From contig JAKQOF010000012.1 in assembly GCA_029565375.1 (NCBI GenBank), positions 1 to 9,049 on the forward strand: a DNA stretch of 9,049 nucleotides, written 5' to 3'. Below, piece by piece: positions 1 through 5,764 of this stretch. The translations under genes and the position numbers were made by a program. The notes under the pieces are model-generated. The model saw only the letters and a list, made by a program, of their open reading frames with translations, ran no database searches and was not told the origin of the DNA. Numbering within the stretch: the first letter of the stretch is position 1; every line of letters begins with the position of its first letter. The DNA comes from a bacterium (lineage in GTDB: Bacteria; Patescibacteriota; Saccharimonadia; Saccharimonadales; Saccharimonadaceae).

Positions 1-242
1 AGATTTGATATAAATTCAGACACAAGCCGAGCGGGGATTGTAATAGCTCCAGGTTTATTAATTTTTGCGCCAATATACTGTGTTGTTGCTATTTCAAGAT
101 TTGTTGCTGCAATAAGAAGCCTGTTTTTATCTGTTCGAAGAAGAATATTACTAAGAATAGGTAATTGTGTTTTTGTACTTGCAACTCGTCCTACTGCAGT
201 AAGTGCACGGGCTAAATTTTCTTGTGTGACTGTTAGTTCCAT
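1..242 (-). CDS. dnaN: DNA polymerase III beta sliding clamp, N-terminal part (cut by window edge)
   Basis: The first 80 residues of the ring-shaped clamp that tethers DNA polymerase III to DNA; the rest lies beyond position 1. The frame starts at ATG 240-242. Family-typical stretches are visible: LPILSNILL (about residues 28-35), AATNLEIA (45-52) and an ITIPARLVSEFISN segment (67-80), all in the first clamp domain. A Shine-Dalgarno sequence (AGAAAGG) lies 8 bases upstream, within the 15 bases that separate it from the stop of the 88-codon frame at 258. It is read in the same direction as dnaA, the usual dnaA-dnaN order. The DNA here is visibly AT-rich (21 of 60 G+C in positions 61-120). Identification is secure; the C-terminal domains cannot be assessed. 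Confidence 0.96.
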   Translation of the reverse strand, partial: MELTVTQENLARALTAVGRVASTKTQLPILSNILLRTDKNRLLIAATNLEIATTQYIGAKINKPGAITIPARLVSEFISN

Positions 243-257
243 TGTTATTACCTTTCT

Positions 258-524
258 TTAAATATTCTTTTTTGGTTCTAATAATAGGCGGTGTGGATAA
301 TAGGTATAACTACTAAACAACAGAGGTGAATAGGGTAGTTTTGTTGTGGTAAAAACCTGGGTAAAAATGTGTTCAACAACTCGTATAACTACCTGTTTTC
401 CATTGTTTTGGTGAATACATAACACACTACTAGTAATACTAGGGGATACCCATACACTACTTATACCAATAGTTTTGCGTTTGTTGTTCACATTTTTTAC
501 CCAAGTAAAAATACTACTACGCAT
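258..524 (-). CDS. Hypothetical 88-residue basic protein filling the dnaA-dnaN gap
   Basis: I recognise no family. For it being real: the ATG (522-524) overlaps the dnaA stop in another frame, so translation could be coupled. GGGAG lies 7 bases upstream, the same kind of Shine-Dalgarno site as at dnaA. The frame stays open for 88 codons through AT-rich DNA and stops 15 bases before the dnaN start, just ahead of the dnaN ribosome-binding site. The product is basic (about 11 Lys+Arg against 2 Glu and no Asp) and rich in Ser, Thr and Val, with no signal peptide or evident membrane span. Against: complete lack of Asp is odd, 9 of 11 serines use AGT, the stretch contains a perfect DnaA box and short repeats, and nothing resembles a known domain. 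An upstream GTG at 557 would add 11 residues inside dnaA but lacks support. It may instead be a non-coding regulatory spacer that happens to be open. Confidence 0.45.
   Translation of the reverse strand: MRSSIFTWVKNVNNKRKTIGISSVWVSPSITSSVLCIHQNNGKQVVIRVVEHIFTQVFTTTKLPYSPLLFSSYTYYPHRLLLEPKKNI
292..300 (-). promoter_or_regulatory. Perfect DnaA box between dnaA and dnaN
   Basis: TGTGGATAA on the plus strand is the exact complement of the consensus TTATCCACA. It lies 50 bases upstream of the dnaN start and inside the possible 88-codon frame. A weaker match (TTGTTCACA, two mismatches) lies at 484-492. It could be a second origin half or a site by which DnaA controls dnaN. Confidence 0.75.
430..442. 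repeat. Perfect 13-base palindrome CTAGTA-A-TACTAG
   Basis: Two 6-base arms around one central base, in the dnaA-dnaN gap. It is flanked by direct repeats of ACACTACT at 424-431 and 454-461, exactly 30 bases apart (about three helical turns). It could be an operator or chance in AT-rich DNA; it also lies within the possible 88-codon frame. Confidence 0.5.
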
Positions 525-1896
525 ATAATTTCTCCCGGATTGACGCAACTTGTTCACGAATAAGAAAATCGAGTTTTATTGCTTTCTCTATCTTTTCAAC
601 AGAGTGTATCGCGGTTGTGTGATCTTTACGTCCAAGTTCACCAGCAATTTTTGGAAAACTAAGATGAAGTTCACTACGAAGAAGGTACATAGCAATCTGT
701 CGCGGAACAACAATATGTTTATCACGCTTTGACCCACACACCTCATCAACATGTAACTGAAAATGTTTAGCTGTCCGCTCGATAATTTGCTTACTAGTAA
801 TATGTTGTGGGCGAGAATGTCGAACATTCCCAAGAAGCCCCTCCGCTGTCGATATGTCAGGACTAATACCTCGCATTTCGGTGTACGCAAGGAGTTGGTT
901 GAGAGCACCCTCAAGTTCACGAACATTTGTTTTGATATTATTTGCAAGATATTCAACTGTTTCTTGACCAAGCTCAACACCCGACAGGCTCGCTTTTGCT
1001 TTTAGGATTGCGCAACGTGTTTCAAAGTCTGGCATTTGAACATCAATAGTCATTCCCATCTCAAAACGACTTCGAAGTCGCTCGGTGAGTGTGGGAATAC
1101 TTTTTGGCGGCTTATCGCTACTGATAATAATTTGTTTATTGTTTTGGTGAAGGTGGTTGAAAGTATGGAAGAATTCCTCTTGAGTTTTTTCTTTACCAGC
1201 GATAAATTGCATATCATCAACAATAAGAACGTCGATATTACGGTACTTATCTTCAAACCCTTTTTTCTTAAAACGAACATAGTTAAGGTATTCTGTGTAA
1301 AATGTTTCTACGCTTATATATAGTACACGTACGCCAGGTTGTGATTTTATAATTTCGTTACCAATTGCTTGCATAAGGTGTGTTTTACCAAGACCAACAC
1401 CACCATATAAATACAGTGGGTTATATTTTACACCAGGGTTTGCCGCAATAGCTTGGCTGGCGGTGTAGGCGAGATCGTTACTCGACCCGACAACGAAGTT
1501 ATCAAACGTATATCGTGGGTTGAGGCCACCGACTTGCGCGGGAAGGGGATTTGTCGAACCTGAATTAGTTGCGGCAACAGAAGTTGGGAGTAGGTCGTCA
1601 GCATTTTGGGTATGTTGGGGTGTTGTTTCACGACTAATGCGTGTCTTTTTGCCGGTTGTAGTGATTGTGTAGGTGATTTGCTTTGGTGTAATACCGTTCT
1701 TCGCCAAAACTGTTTTTATTTGGTCATTAAACTTCACCTCGAATTGCTTCTTGGCAAAGATATTAGGGACGGCAATAACAATACCACTGTCGTTCTGATC
1801 AACAAGCTCGGTGTTTTTAAACCACGTCGTAAAAGTAGCATGTGATACCGATAACTCGATTTCTCCAAGCACACTTTGCCACAACGCGTGATGCAT
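517..1896 (-). CDS. dnaA: Chromosomal replication initiator protein DnaA
   Basis: AAA+ ATPase that binds 9-base DnaA boxes, melts the origin and helps load the replicative helicase. The product is 459 residues, a normal length. Domain I is at about 1-80 and a short low-complexity linker at about 85-125. The AAA+ core has Walker A GGVGLGKTH (165-173), Walker B VLIVDDMQF (223-231), sensor 1 SSD (259-261), the arginine-finger box LRSRFEMG (274-281) and sensor 2 NVRELEGAL (324-332). The C-terminal DNA-binding helix-turn-helix carries the signature GRKDHTTAIHS (422-432). I chose ATG 1894-1896 because domain I begins there and GGGAG lies 6 bases upstream; a TTG 40 codons earlier only extends into the origin. 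The gene is transcribed away from oriC toward dnaN. All key residues are intact. Confidence 0.98.
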   Translation of the reverse strand: MHHALWQSVLGEIELSVSHATFTTWFKNTELVDQNDSGIVIAVPNIFAKKQFEVKFNDQIKTVLAKNGITPKQITYTITTTGKKTRISRETTPQHTQNADDLLPTSVAATNSGSTNPLPAQVGGLNPRYTFDNFVVGSSNDLAYTASQAIAANPGVKYNPLYLYGGVGLGKTHLMQAIGNEIIKSQPGVRVLYISVETFYTEYLNYVRFKKKGFEDKYRNIDVLIVDDMQFIAGKEKTQEEFFHTFNHLHQNNKQIIISSDKPPKSIPTLTERLRSRFEMGMTIDVQMPDFETRCAILKAKASLSGVELGQETVEYLANNIKTNVRELEGALNQLLAYTEMRGISPDISTAEGLLGNVRHSRPQHITSKQIIERTAKHFQLHVDEVCGSKRDKHIVVPRQIAMYLLRSELHLSFPKIAGELGRKDHTTAIHSVEKIEKAIKLDFLIREQVASIREKLYA

Positions 1897-1933
1897 ATTT
1901 AACTCCCTTAAAAACACTGGATTAGTACCTATA

Positions 1934-1963
1934 ACTATACTATGGAGACAGGGTTTTCCACAA
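1934..1963 (-). promoter_or_regulatory. Candidate dnaA promoter
   Basis: On the minus strand a TATAGT -10 element (complement of 1934-1939) follows a weak TTGTGG -35 (complement of 1958-1963) with an 18-base spacer, about 37 bases before the dnaA ATG. The -35 overlaps the near-consensus DnaA box at 1954-1962, which would allow DnaA to repress its own gene. The -35 matches only half of the consensus, so this is tentative. Confidence 0.35.
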
Positions 1964-2112
1964 CCACGAACAGCATCGACAGGTAGGGGAGGTATAGGGG
2001 TGCGACTTATACACAATACTAGACCACCCCTGTAATTGTGTGGATAAAGACACTGTTTGTGGGGATAAGTTTTCTATATCAAATAATCGATATCAAAATA
2101 ATTCAAGTTTTG
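1954..2112. other. Probable replication origin (oriC)
   Basis: The dnaA-rpmH spacer holds four DnaA-box-like 9-mers. They are TTTTCCACA at 1954-1962 (one mismatch), TTATACACA at 2007-2015 (fits TTATNCACA), TGTGGATAA at 2039-2047 (perfect, opposite strand) and TGGGGATAA at 2060-2068 (one mismatch, opposite strand). They are followed by a very AT-rich stretch (2069-2110, about 8 G+C in 42). Genes on both sides run outward (dnaA-dnaN left, rpmH-rnpA-yidC-jag right), as expected for diverging forks. Box cluster plus adjacent AT-rich repeats next to dnaA is the classic bacterial layout. Strand composition over the whole chromosome was not available to confirm it. Confidence 0.75.
2076..2102 (+). 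repeat. Tandem AT-rich 12/13-mer, candidate DNA unwinding element
   Basis: ATATCAAATAAT (2076-2087) and ATATCAAAATAAT (2090-2102) are near-identical direct repeats separated by two bases (CG). They begin 7 bases after the last DnaA box. Their position and size resemble the AT-rich 13-mers melted by DnaA in other origins. This is inferred from position and composition. Confidence 0.6.
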
Positions 2113-2152
2113 ACTTGCTAAAAAGGGTTAATTTAGGTATCCTTGATAAGAT

Positions 2153-2290
2153 ATGCCAAAGCGAACTTACCAACCACACACACGTCATCGTGCTCGAACG
2201 CACGGTTTTCGTGCACGTATTGCTACAAAAGCGGGACGTGCCGTTATCAAGCGTCGCCGTATTCGCGGACGCGCACGATTGACTGCTTAG
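2153..2290 (+). CDS. rpmH: 50S ribosomal protein L34
   Basis: A 45-residue, extremely basic protein of the large ribosomal subunit that binds 23S rRNA. It begins MPKRTYQPHTRHRARTHGF and ends GRARLTA; the KRTYQP start, the HGFRAR segment (18-22) and the VIKRRRIRGR tail (31-40) are diagnostic of L34, and the length is normal. It is the first rightward gene from the origin, the widely conserved rpmH-rnpA neighbourhood. A TTGACT at 2110-2115 could be a -35 element, but the matching -10 is poor. No convincing Shine-Dalgarno site precedes the ATG, so initiation may not depend on one. A terminator-like hairpin follows within 20 bases, suggesting a separate short transcript. Confidence 0.97.
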   Translation: MPKRTYQPHTRHRARTHGFRARIATKAGRAVIKRRRIRGRARLTA

Positions 2291-2308
2291 TCTGACGACA
2301 AGCAACAG

Positions 2309-2336
2309 AGCCACTCTATACGGGTGGTTTTTGTTT
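2309..2336 (+). terminator. Likely Rho-independent terminator after rpmH
   Basis: AGCCAC (2309-2314) pairs with GTGGTT (2324-2329, one G-U) around a 9-base loop. The second arm runs into a T-rich tail (2328-2336). The stem is short, but the position, 18 bases after the rpmH stop and 86 bases before the rnpA start, fits a terminator that lowers read-through into rnpA. Confidence 0.55.
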
Positions 2337-2338
2337 AC

Positions 2339-2370
2339 TACACTTTTTGCCTGGCCGGACAAAAAGTGTA
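2339..2370. repeat. Perfect 11-bp inverted repeat between rpmH and rnpA
   Basis: TACACTTTTTG (2339-2349) and CAAAAAGTGTA (2360-2370) are exact reverse complements around a 10-base G+C-rich loop (2350-2359). No T-run follows, so it is not a standard terminator on either strand. It may form a second, symmetric hairpin behind the rpmH terminator, a protein-binding site or an RNA structure. Confidence 0.7.
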
Positions 2371-2408
2371 ATACGTAAAGGGTTACTTAATGCGGACGAC
2401 ATATACGG

Positions 2409-2414
2409 TATACT
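2409..2414 (+). promoter_or_regulatory. Candidate rnpA promoter -10 (TATACT)
   Basis: TATACT ends 7 bases before the rnpA ATG at 2422. The predicted transcription start therefore falls on or next to the start codon, giving a leaderless mRNA. No good -35 was found. The stretch from the -10 to the ATG resembles that before the family 2 glycosyltransferase gene (TATACTGGT then 4 bases then ATG). Confidence 0.5.
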
Positions 2415-2421
2415 GGTGCAT

Positions 2422-2775
2422 ATGATTCCATTCAAAAATCGCTTTCACGGACACAGCAGTCTGCGATATGTGTATAAAAACGGCCAAGTTATTCGGTCTC
2501 GTGTTGCGACTCTTAAATCGAGTCCAAACTCACAACGCAAAGACTCGCGCATTGCTGTTGTTGTGAGTAAAAAGGTACACAAAAGCTCTGTTGGTCGCAA
2601 CCGGATTCGCCGTCGTGTGTACGAGTATATCCGTCAGCAAATGCCACGATTTTCGCAAAACTTCGATGTCGTTATTATTGTGTTGTCGAGCGAGCTCCTT
2701 ACAATGCCATCAAATGAATTAGCTGCTCAAATTGAAGACTTGTTTGAGCGGTCAAAGCTATATAAAACACCGTAA
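2422..2775 (+). CDS. rnpA: Ribonuclease P protein component
   Basis: Small basic subunit that, with the RNase P RNA, removes 5' leaders from precursor tRNAs. It has 117 residues, the usual size. RIAVVVSKKVHKSSVGRNRIRRR (from residue 43) carries the family's RNR signature (R59-N60-R61 and following arginines), which contacts RNase P RNA, and the N-terminal FKNRFHG fits the leader-binding part. I chose ATG 2422: the frame is open back to a TTG at 2347, but that would start inside the inverted repeat and add residues unlike the family. A GTG at 2416 is also in frame. No Shine-Dalgarno site is present and a -10 box lies just upstream, so the mRNA may be leaderless. YidC follows after 51 bases; yidD, often found between these genes, is absent. 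Confidence 0.96.
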   Translation: MIPFKNRFHGHSSLRYVYKNGQVIRSRVATLKSSPNSQRKDSRIAVVVSKKVHKSSVGRNRIRRRVYEYIRQQMPRFSQNFDVVIIVLSSELLTMPSNELAAQIEDLFERSKLYKTP

Positions 2776-2778
2776 AAC

Positions 2779-2787
2779 TGATATAAT
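2779..2787 (+). promoter_or_regulatory. Candidate yidC-jag promoter, extended -10
   Basis: TGATATAAT is an exact extended -10 (TGnTATAAT) just after the rnpA stop, giving a leader of about 33 bases before yidC. No clear -35 was seen, which extended -10 promoters tolerate. Confidence 0.55.
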
Positions 2788-2826
2788 ACAAGAAGCTATA
2801 ACCGTATTTTGGAGTATTAATTCTTC

Positions 2827-3789
2827 GTGAACATTTTTGACATATTAATAGTCCAGCCAATTTTTAACCTCTTGATGGGACTTTATAGCCTGATTCCAGG
2901 GGGCGATTTTGGTATCGCGCTCATCATATTTACTGTCCTGATACGATTTGCGTTGTGGCCACTTGTCAAACGCCAACTTCATCAAGTGACGGCAATGCGC
3001 AAACTGCAACCGCAACTTGCCAAGATTAAAAAGGAGGCCAAGGGTAATCGTCAGCTTGAAAGTATGCAGATGATGGACTTGTATAAGAAAAACGGCGTAA
3101 ACCCATTCCGTTCAATTGGCATTCTTCTTATCCAGCTACCTATTTTTATCGCTCTTTACCAAGTGATTCAAATTTTTACGCTGCACCGCGATCAGATTGA
3201 GAAATACACCTACGACTTTATGCAGGGTATTGGCCCGATTCAGGAACTTATCGCTCACCCAGAGAACTTCAACGAAAAGTTTCTCGGTATTGTTGACCTA
3301 ACGGCACACGCAATTGGCGGGCCCGGCGGGTTTAATATCTACCTGATTATTCTTGCGATTGCCGCCGCTGTTACTCAGTACATTATGTCTAAGCAAACTA
3401 TGCCGACACAGGCCAACAAGAAGCGACTTCGTGACATTATGGCCGAGGCTGCCGAAGGCAAGCAGACTGATCAGAGCGAGATGAATGCTATTGTCACTGG
3501 CAAGATGATTAAGTTCTTACCATTCTTTATGCTGGTGATTATGCTTAATCTTCCTGGTGCACTTGTTCTTTACTACGTCGTCTCAAATATTGTTGCCGTC
3601 TTGCAACAACACTATATTCTGAAAAAGGATGTAGACGAACTTGAAGAAATTGCCGACGAACAGCCAAAAGCACCGGGCAAAAAGGCAACAGCAAAAGCTC
3701 GTGCCAAGGTGGCAACAGAGGCAAATGTTATCCGTATTACTGCAAAGGACACTCGCCCGAGCAAACAGGGTAAAGGAGGGTCATCATAA
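2827..3789 (+). CDS. yidC: Membrane protein insertase YidC (short form)
   Basis: Inserts and folds membrane proteins, alone or with the Sec translocon. It has 320 residues and lacks the large extracytoplasmic domain of Proteobacterial YidC, as in the Gram-positive SpoIIIJ/YidC type. Hydrophobic spans lie at about 26-46 (with Arg40, placed like the essential groove arginine), 95-118, 168-187 and 228-258. A charged hairpin (about 50-92, LQPQLAKIKKEAKGN) lies between the first two. The lysine- and alanine-rich tail (about 280-320) is cytoplasmic and may contact the ribosome. GTG 2827 is the first usable start because an in-frame TAA lies at 2818-2820; GGAG at 2811-2814 is rather far away (12 bases). 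The stop overlaps the jag start (TAATG), so the two are translationally coupled. Confidence 0.96.
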   Translation: MNIFDILIVQPIFNLLMGLYSLIPGGDFGIALIIFTVLIRFALWPLVKRQLHQVTAMRKLQPQLAKIKKEAKGNRQLESMQMMDLYKKNGVNPFRSIGILLIQLPIFIALYQVIQIFTLHRDQIEKYTYDFMQGIGPIQELIAHPENFNEKFLGIVDLTAHAIGGPGGFNIYLIILAIAAAVTQYIMSKQTMPTQANKKRLRDIMAEAAEGKQTDQSEMNAIVTGKMIKFLPFFMLVIMLNLPGALVLYYVVSNIVAVLQQHYILKKDVDELEEIADEQPKAPGKKATAKARAKVATEANVIRITAKDTRPSKQGKGGSS

Positions 3790-4250
3790 TGAATCAAGAA
3801 GAATCAATACGCTTTGCGGCAAAATATCTTGAAGACTTGTTGTCGTTTTTTAGCGCAAACCTAACCGTGTCATCGACATGTGAAGAGGATGTGATTGAAC
3901 TTTCTGTACCATCAAGCGAGTTTAATAGTCTATTAATCGGCCGTAACGCCGAGACACTTCGAAGCCTCCAGTATATTGTCAGCACAGTGCTTCGCAACCA
4001 AAGTGCTGCGCTCACCCGCGTGAATATTGATATTGCAGACTACAAAAAGCAACGCGCAGAACGTGTCGCCGTGCAAGCGCGCGAATGGATCGAGCAGGTT
4101 CGTAAGACCGGCGACTCATATGTTGCAAGTTTGAACGCGGCAGACAGGCGAATTGTTCATCATATCGCCAGCGAGTACAGTGATATTCGCACTTTCTCAG
4201 AGGGTGAAGGTGCTGAGCGCAAGATCACTATCGCGCAAGCAAGTTCTTAG
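3789..4250 (+). CDS. jag: Jag/KhpB-like KH-R3H RNA-binding protein
   Basis: Single-stranded nucleic-acid-binding protein usually encoded after yidC; in Firmicutes it affects envelope and cell-division functions. The product has 153 residues. The KH domain (about 25-82) contains LLIGRNAETLRSLQYIV (48-64). The usual GxxG loop reads G51-R-N-A54, so the second glycine is alanine. The R3H domain (about 83-149) has the R120...H124 signature followed by FSEGEG (136-141). The separate N-terminal Jag_N domain of longer homologues is missing. AAAGGAGGG at 3772-3780 is a near-perfect Shine-Dalgarno site, 8 bases before ATG 3789, and the start overlaps the yidC stop by one base. The stop overlaps that of the convergent glycosyltransferase gene by four bases (4247-4250). 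Confidence 0.93.
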   Translation: MNQEESIRFAAKYLEDLLSFFSANLTVSSTCEEDVIELSVPSSEFNSLLIGRNAETLRSLQYIVSTVLRNQSAALTRVNIDIADYKKQRAERVAVQAREWIEQVRKTGDSYVASLNAADRRIVHHIASEYSDIRTFSEGEGAERKITIAQASS

Positions 4251-5341
4251 TCTTTTATCCCTAGCGCATTAAGATAGATATCGTGTGTTTGCTTGGCGGT
4301 GCGTTGCCACGAGTATAGCTTGATACGCTCATGTCCTTTTTTAATCAGGTCTTTACGTAGTTTTTTGTTATCAATGACTTCATCAATCGCTCGGGCTATG
4401 TCGGTCGTGTCGTACGGGTCAAAGTAATGAGCGGCGTCGCCATATATCTCGGGCAGACACGTTGCGTTACTGCTGATAACAGCGGCACCGTGGTTCATCG
4501 CTTCAAGTCCTGGTAGTCCAAAGCCTTCCATGAGTGACGGGAAGACATAGGCGGCAGTATTGCTATACAGCCATTCAAGTTGCGTATCAGGGAGAAAGCC
4601 TGTGAAAACAATGTTCTTGTACCCTTTTTCAGCAAAGAACTGCTCGTTGTTAAGCGCTTTTGCGTTTTTAGATCCAACGAGAACAAGGCCAAGGTCGGGG
4701 TATCTTTTGATAAGGCGTTGATGAGCATGGGCAAGGCGACGAATGTTTTTATAATCACTTTGTTGGCCGACGTATAGGATAAACTGCTTAAACGGCTGCT
4801 CGTACGGCTCAGGATCAGTTGCTGAACTCTCGGCTGCTAAATAAACGACAGACACTTTTTGATCGTCTATGCCCGTGTATGCCAGCAGCTCGTCTTTGGT
4901 GAATTGGCTGTCGGCAATAATATGTTGGCTGGGACGAGCAACACGCTTGAAGACGAATCCGCCGACAAACTGTTTGGCGTGGTAGATGAGCCAGTTTTTG
5001 TCGGAGTTATATGTTTTTATAAGTGTGAGGTCGTGAAAGGTGGTGACATGCAGTCCTTTATAGCGAACTGGTTGTTGCGGCATACAAAAGTGGACAAGGT
5101 CGGGGGCAAGGTTATCAAGGAATGTCTTGAACCCAAGTTGTTCCTCAAACGAGTATTGGTCAAAGTCTGCGACGACAATCTTAAAGTTGTCTGACGTCAG
5201 CTGGACGTAGTCCTGGTCTTCACTCAGAATGAGGACACTGTAGGTATTAGTTGTGTCGATTTCTTGCAAATAATGAATAAGCCGTTCGACGTACCTTCCG
5301 GTAGTTGAGCGGATAATGCGGGCGTCGATAGCGATGTGCAT
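4247..5341 (-). CDS. Family 4 glycosyltransferase
   Basis: A 364-residue GT-B-fold enzyme that would transfer a hexose, possibly mannose or a 6-deoxyhexose, from a nucleotide sugar onto a growing surface glycan at the cytoplasmic membrane face. The donor-binding half has LYVGQQSDYKNI (189-200), LVLVGS (219-224) and the GT4 signature MEGFGLPGLEAM (271-282), with both glutamates of the EX7E motif (E272, E280). The N-terminal half has DARI (6-9) and TFHDLTLI (101-108). There is no membrane span or signal peptide. It starts 3 bases after the gtrA-like stop, with AAGAAAGAG just upstream as a ribosome-binding site, and is the last gene of a three-gene operon. Its stop overlaps that of jag, leaving no room for an independent terminator. 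Donor and acceptor cannot be told from sequence. Confidence 0.9.
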   Translation of the reverse strand: MHIAIDARIIRSTTGRYVERLIHYLQEIDTTNTYSVLILSEDQDYVQLTSDNFKIVVADFDQYSFEEQLGFKTFLDNLAPDLVHFCMPQQPVRYKGLHVTTFHDLTLIKTYNSDKNWLIYHAKQFVGGFVFKRVARPSQHIIADSQFTKDELLAYTGIDDQKVSVVYLAAESSATDPEPYEQPFKQFILYVGQQSDYKNIRRLAHAHQRLIKRYPDLGLVLVGSKNAKALNNEQFFAEKGYKNIVFTGFLPDTQLEWLYSNTAAYVFPSLMEGFGLPGLEAMNHGAAVISSNATCLPEIYGDAAHYFDPYDTTDIARAIDEVIDNKKLRKDLIKKGHERIKLYSWQRTAKQTHDIYLNALGIKD

Positions 5342-5344
5342 GTG

Positions 5345-5764
5345 CTACGACTCTTTCTTGAACACAAATCGAGAGTAAAAGATGTAGTTCCACACCAGTG
5401 AGGCAACGGTTGCAAACAGCTTGGCAATAAAGAGAACGATGGCGCTGTTAAGGCCTATTGGACCAAGGAGCCATGACACAATAACGATGACAATTGGCTG
5501 GATTACCCACAGGCTAATAACCGTGATGATAATAAAAAGCGCGAACTGCTTTTTAACGTTGCCGCCTGTTGATTTGAACGTAAACGACTTGTTAACAAAG
5601 AAGCTAAAGATGAATGCAATTGCTGTTGAAACGAAGTTACTTGGGATACGGTCGAGTCCAAACCCAACAAGCAGAAAGAGGATCGCAAAGTCGAGCGCCG
5701 TGTTGGCGATACCAACAACTCCAAAGCGAAGTTTCTCAGCGTGTTTTTTTATGAGCTCTTGCAT
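5345..5764 (-). CDS. GtrA-family membrane protein (putative polyprenyl-glycan flippase)
   Basis: A 139-residue protein with four hydrophobic spans at about 13-35, 40-62, 73-97 and 104-128. Family-typical pieces are RFGVVGIANTALDFAILF (13-30), NKSFTFKS (58-65) and NYIFYSRFVFK (126-136). GtrA proteins are thought to move undecaprenyl-phosphate-linked sugar across the membrane for O-antigen, teichoic-acid or arabinogalactan decoration. It overlaps the preceding family 2 glycosyltransferase gene by 29 bases and has a strong AGAGGAGGT Shine-Dalgarno site inside that gene, so the pair is tightly coupled. GtrA plus a GtrB-like enzyme is a standard functional pair. Family assignment is solid; the transported sugar is unknown. 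Confidence 0.9.
   Translation of the reverse strand: MQELIKKHAEKLRFGVVGIANTALDFAILFLLVGFGLDRIPSNFVSTAIAFIFSFFVNKSFTFKSTGGNVKKQFALFIIITVISLWVIQPIVIVIVSWLLGPIGLNSAIVLFIAKLFATVASLVWNYIFYSRFVFKKES

Noticed and set aside
495..512. Hairpin just after dnaA (TTTTTAC / GTAAAAA, 4-base loop) as a terminator
   Set aside because: The stem is almost all A-T, no T-run follows on the minus strand, and dnaN is expected to be co-transcribed.
588..1631. Several frames of 60-130 codons overlapping dnaA on both strands
   Set aside because: They are other-frame shadows of a fully intact dnaA, with no ribosome-binding sites or recognisable domains.
1897..2016. 40-residue upstream extension of the dnaA frame from a TTG
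   Set aside because: It has no ribosome-binding site, begins at a DnaA box and precedes the natural domain I start at ATG 1896, which has GGGAG upstream.
2040..2282. 80-codon plus-strand frame across the origin and rpmH
   Set aside because: It overlaps rpmH in another frame, starts with GTG in a DnaA box and has no family resemblance; rpmH is unambiguous.
2347..2421. 25-residue upstream extension of rnpA from a TTG
   Set aside because: It starts inside the perfect inverted repeat, covers the -10 element and adds residues unlike RnpA.
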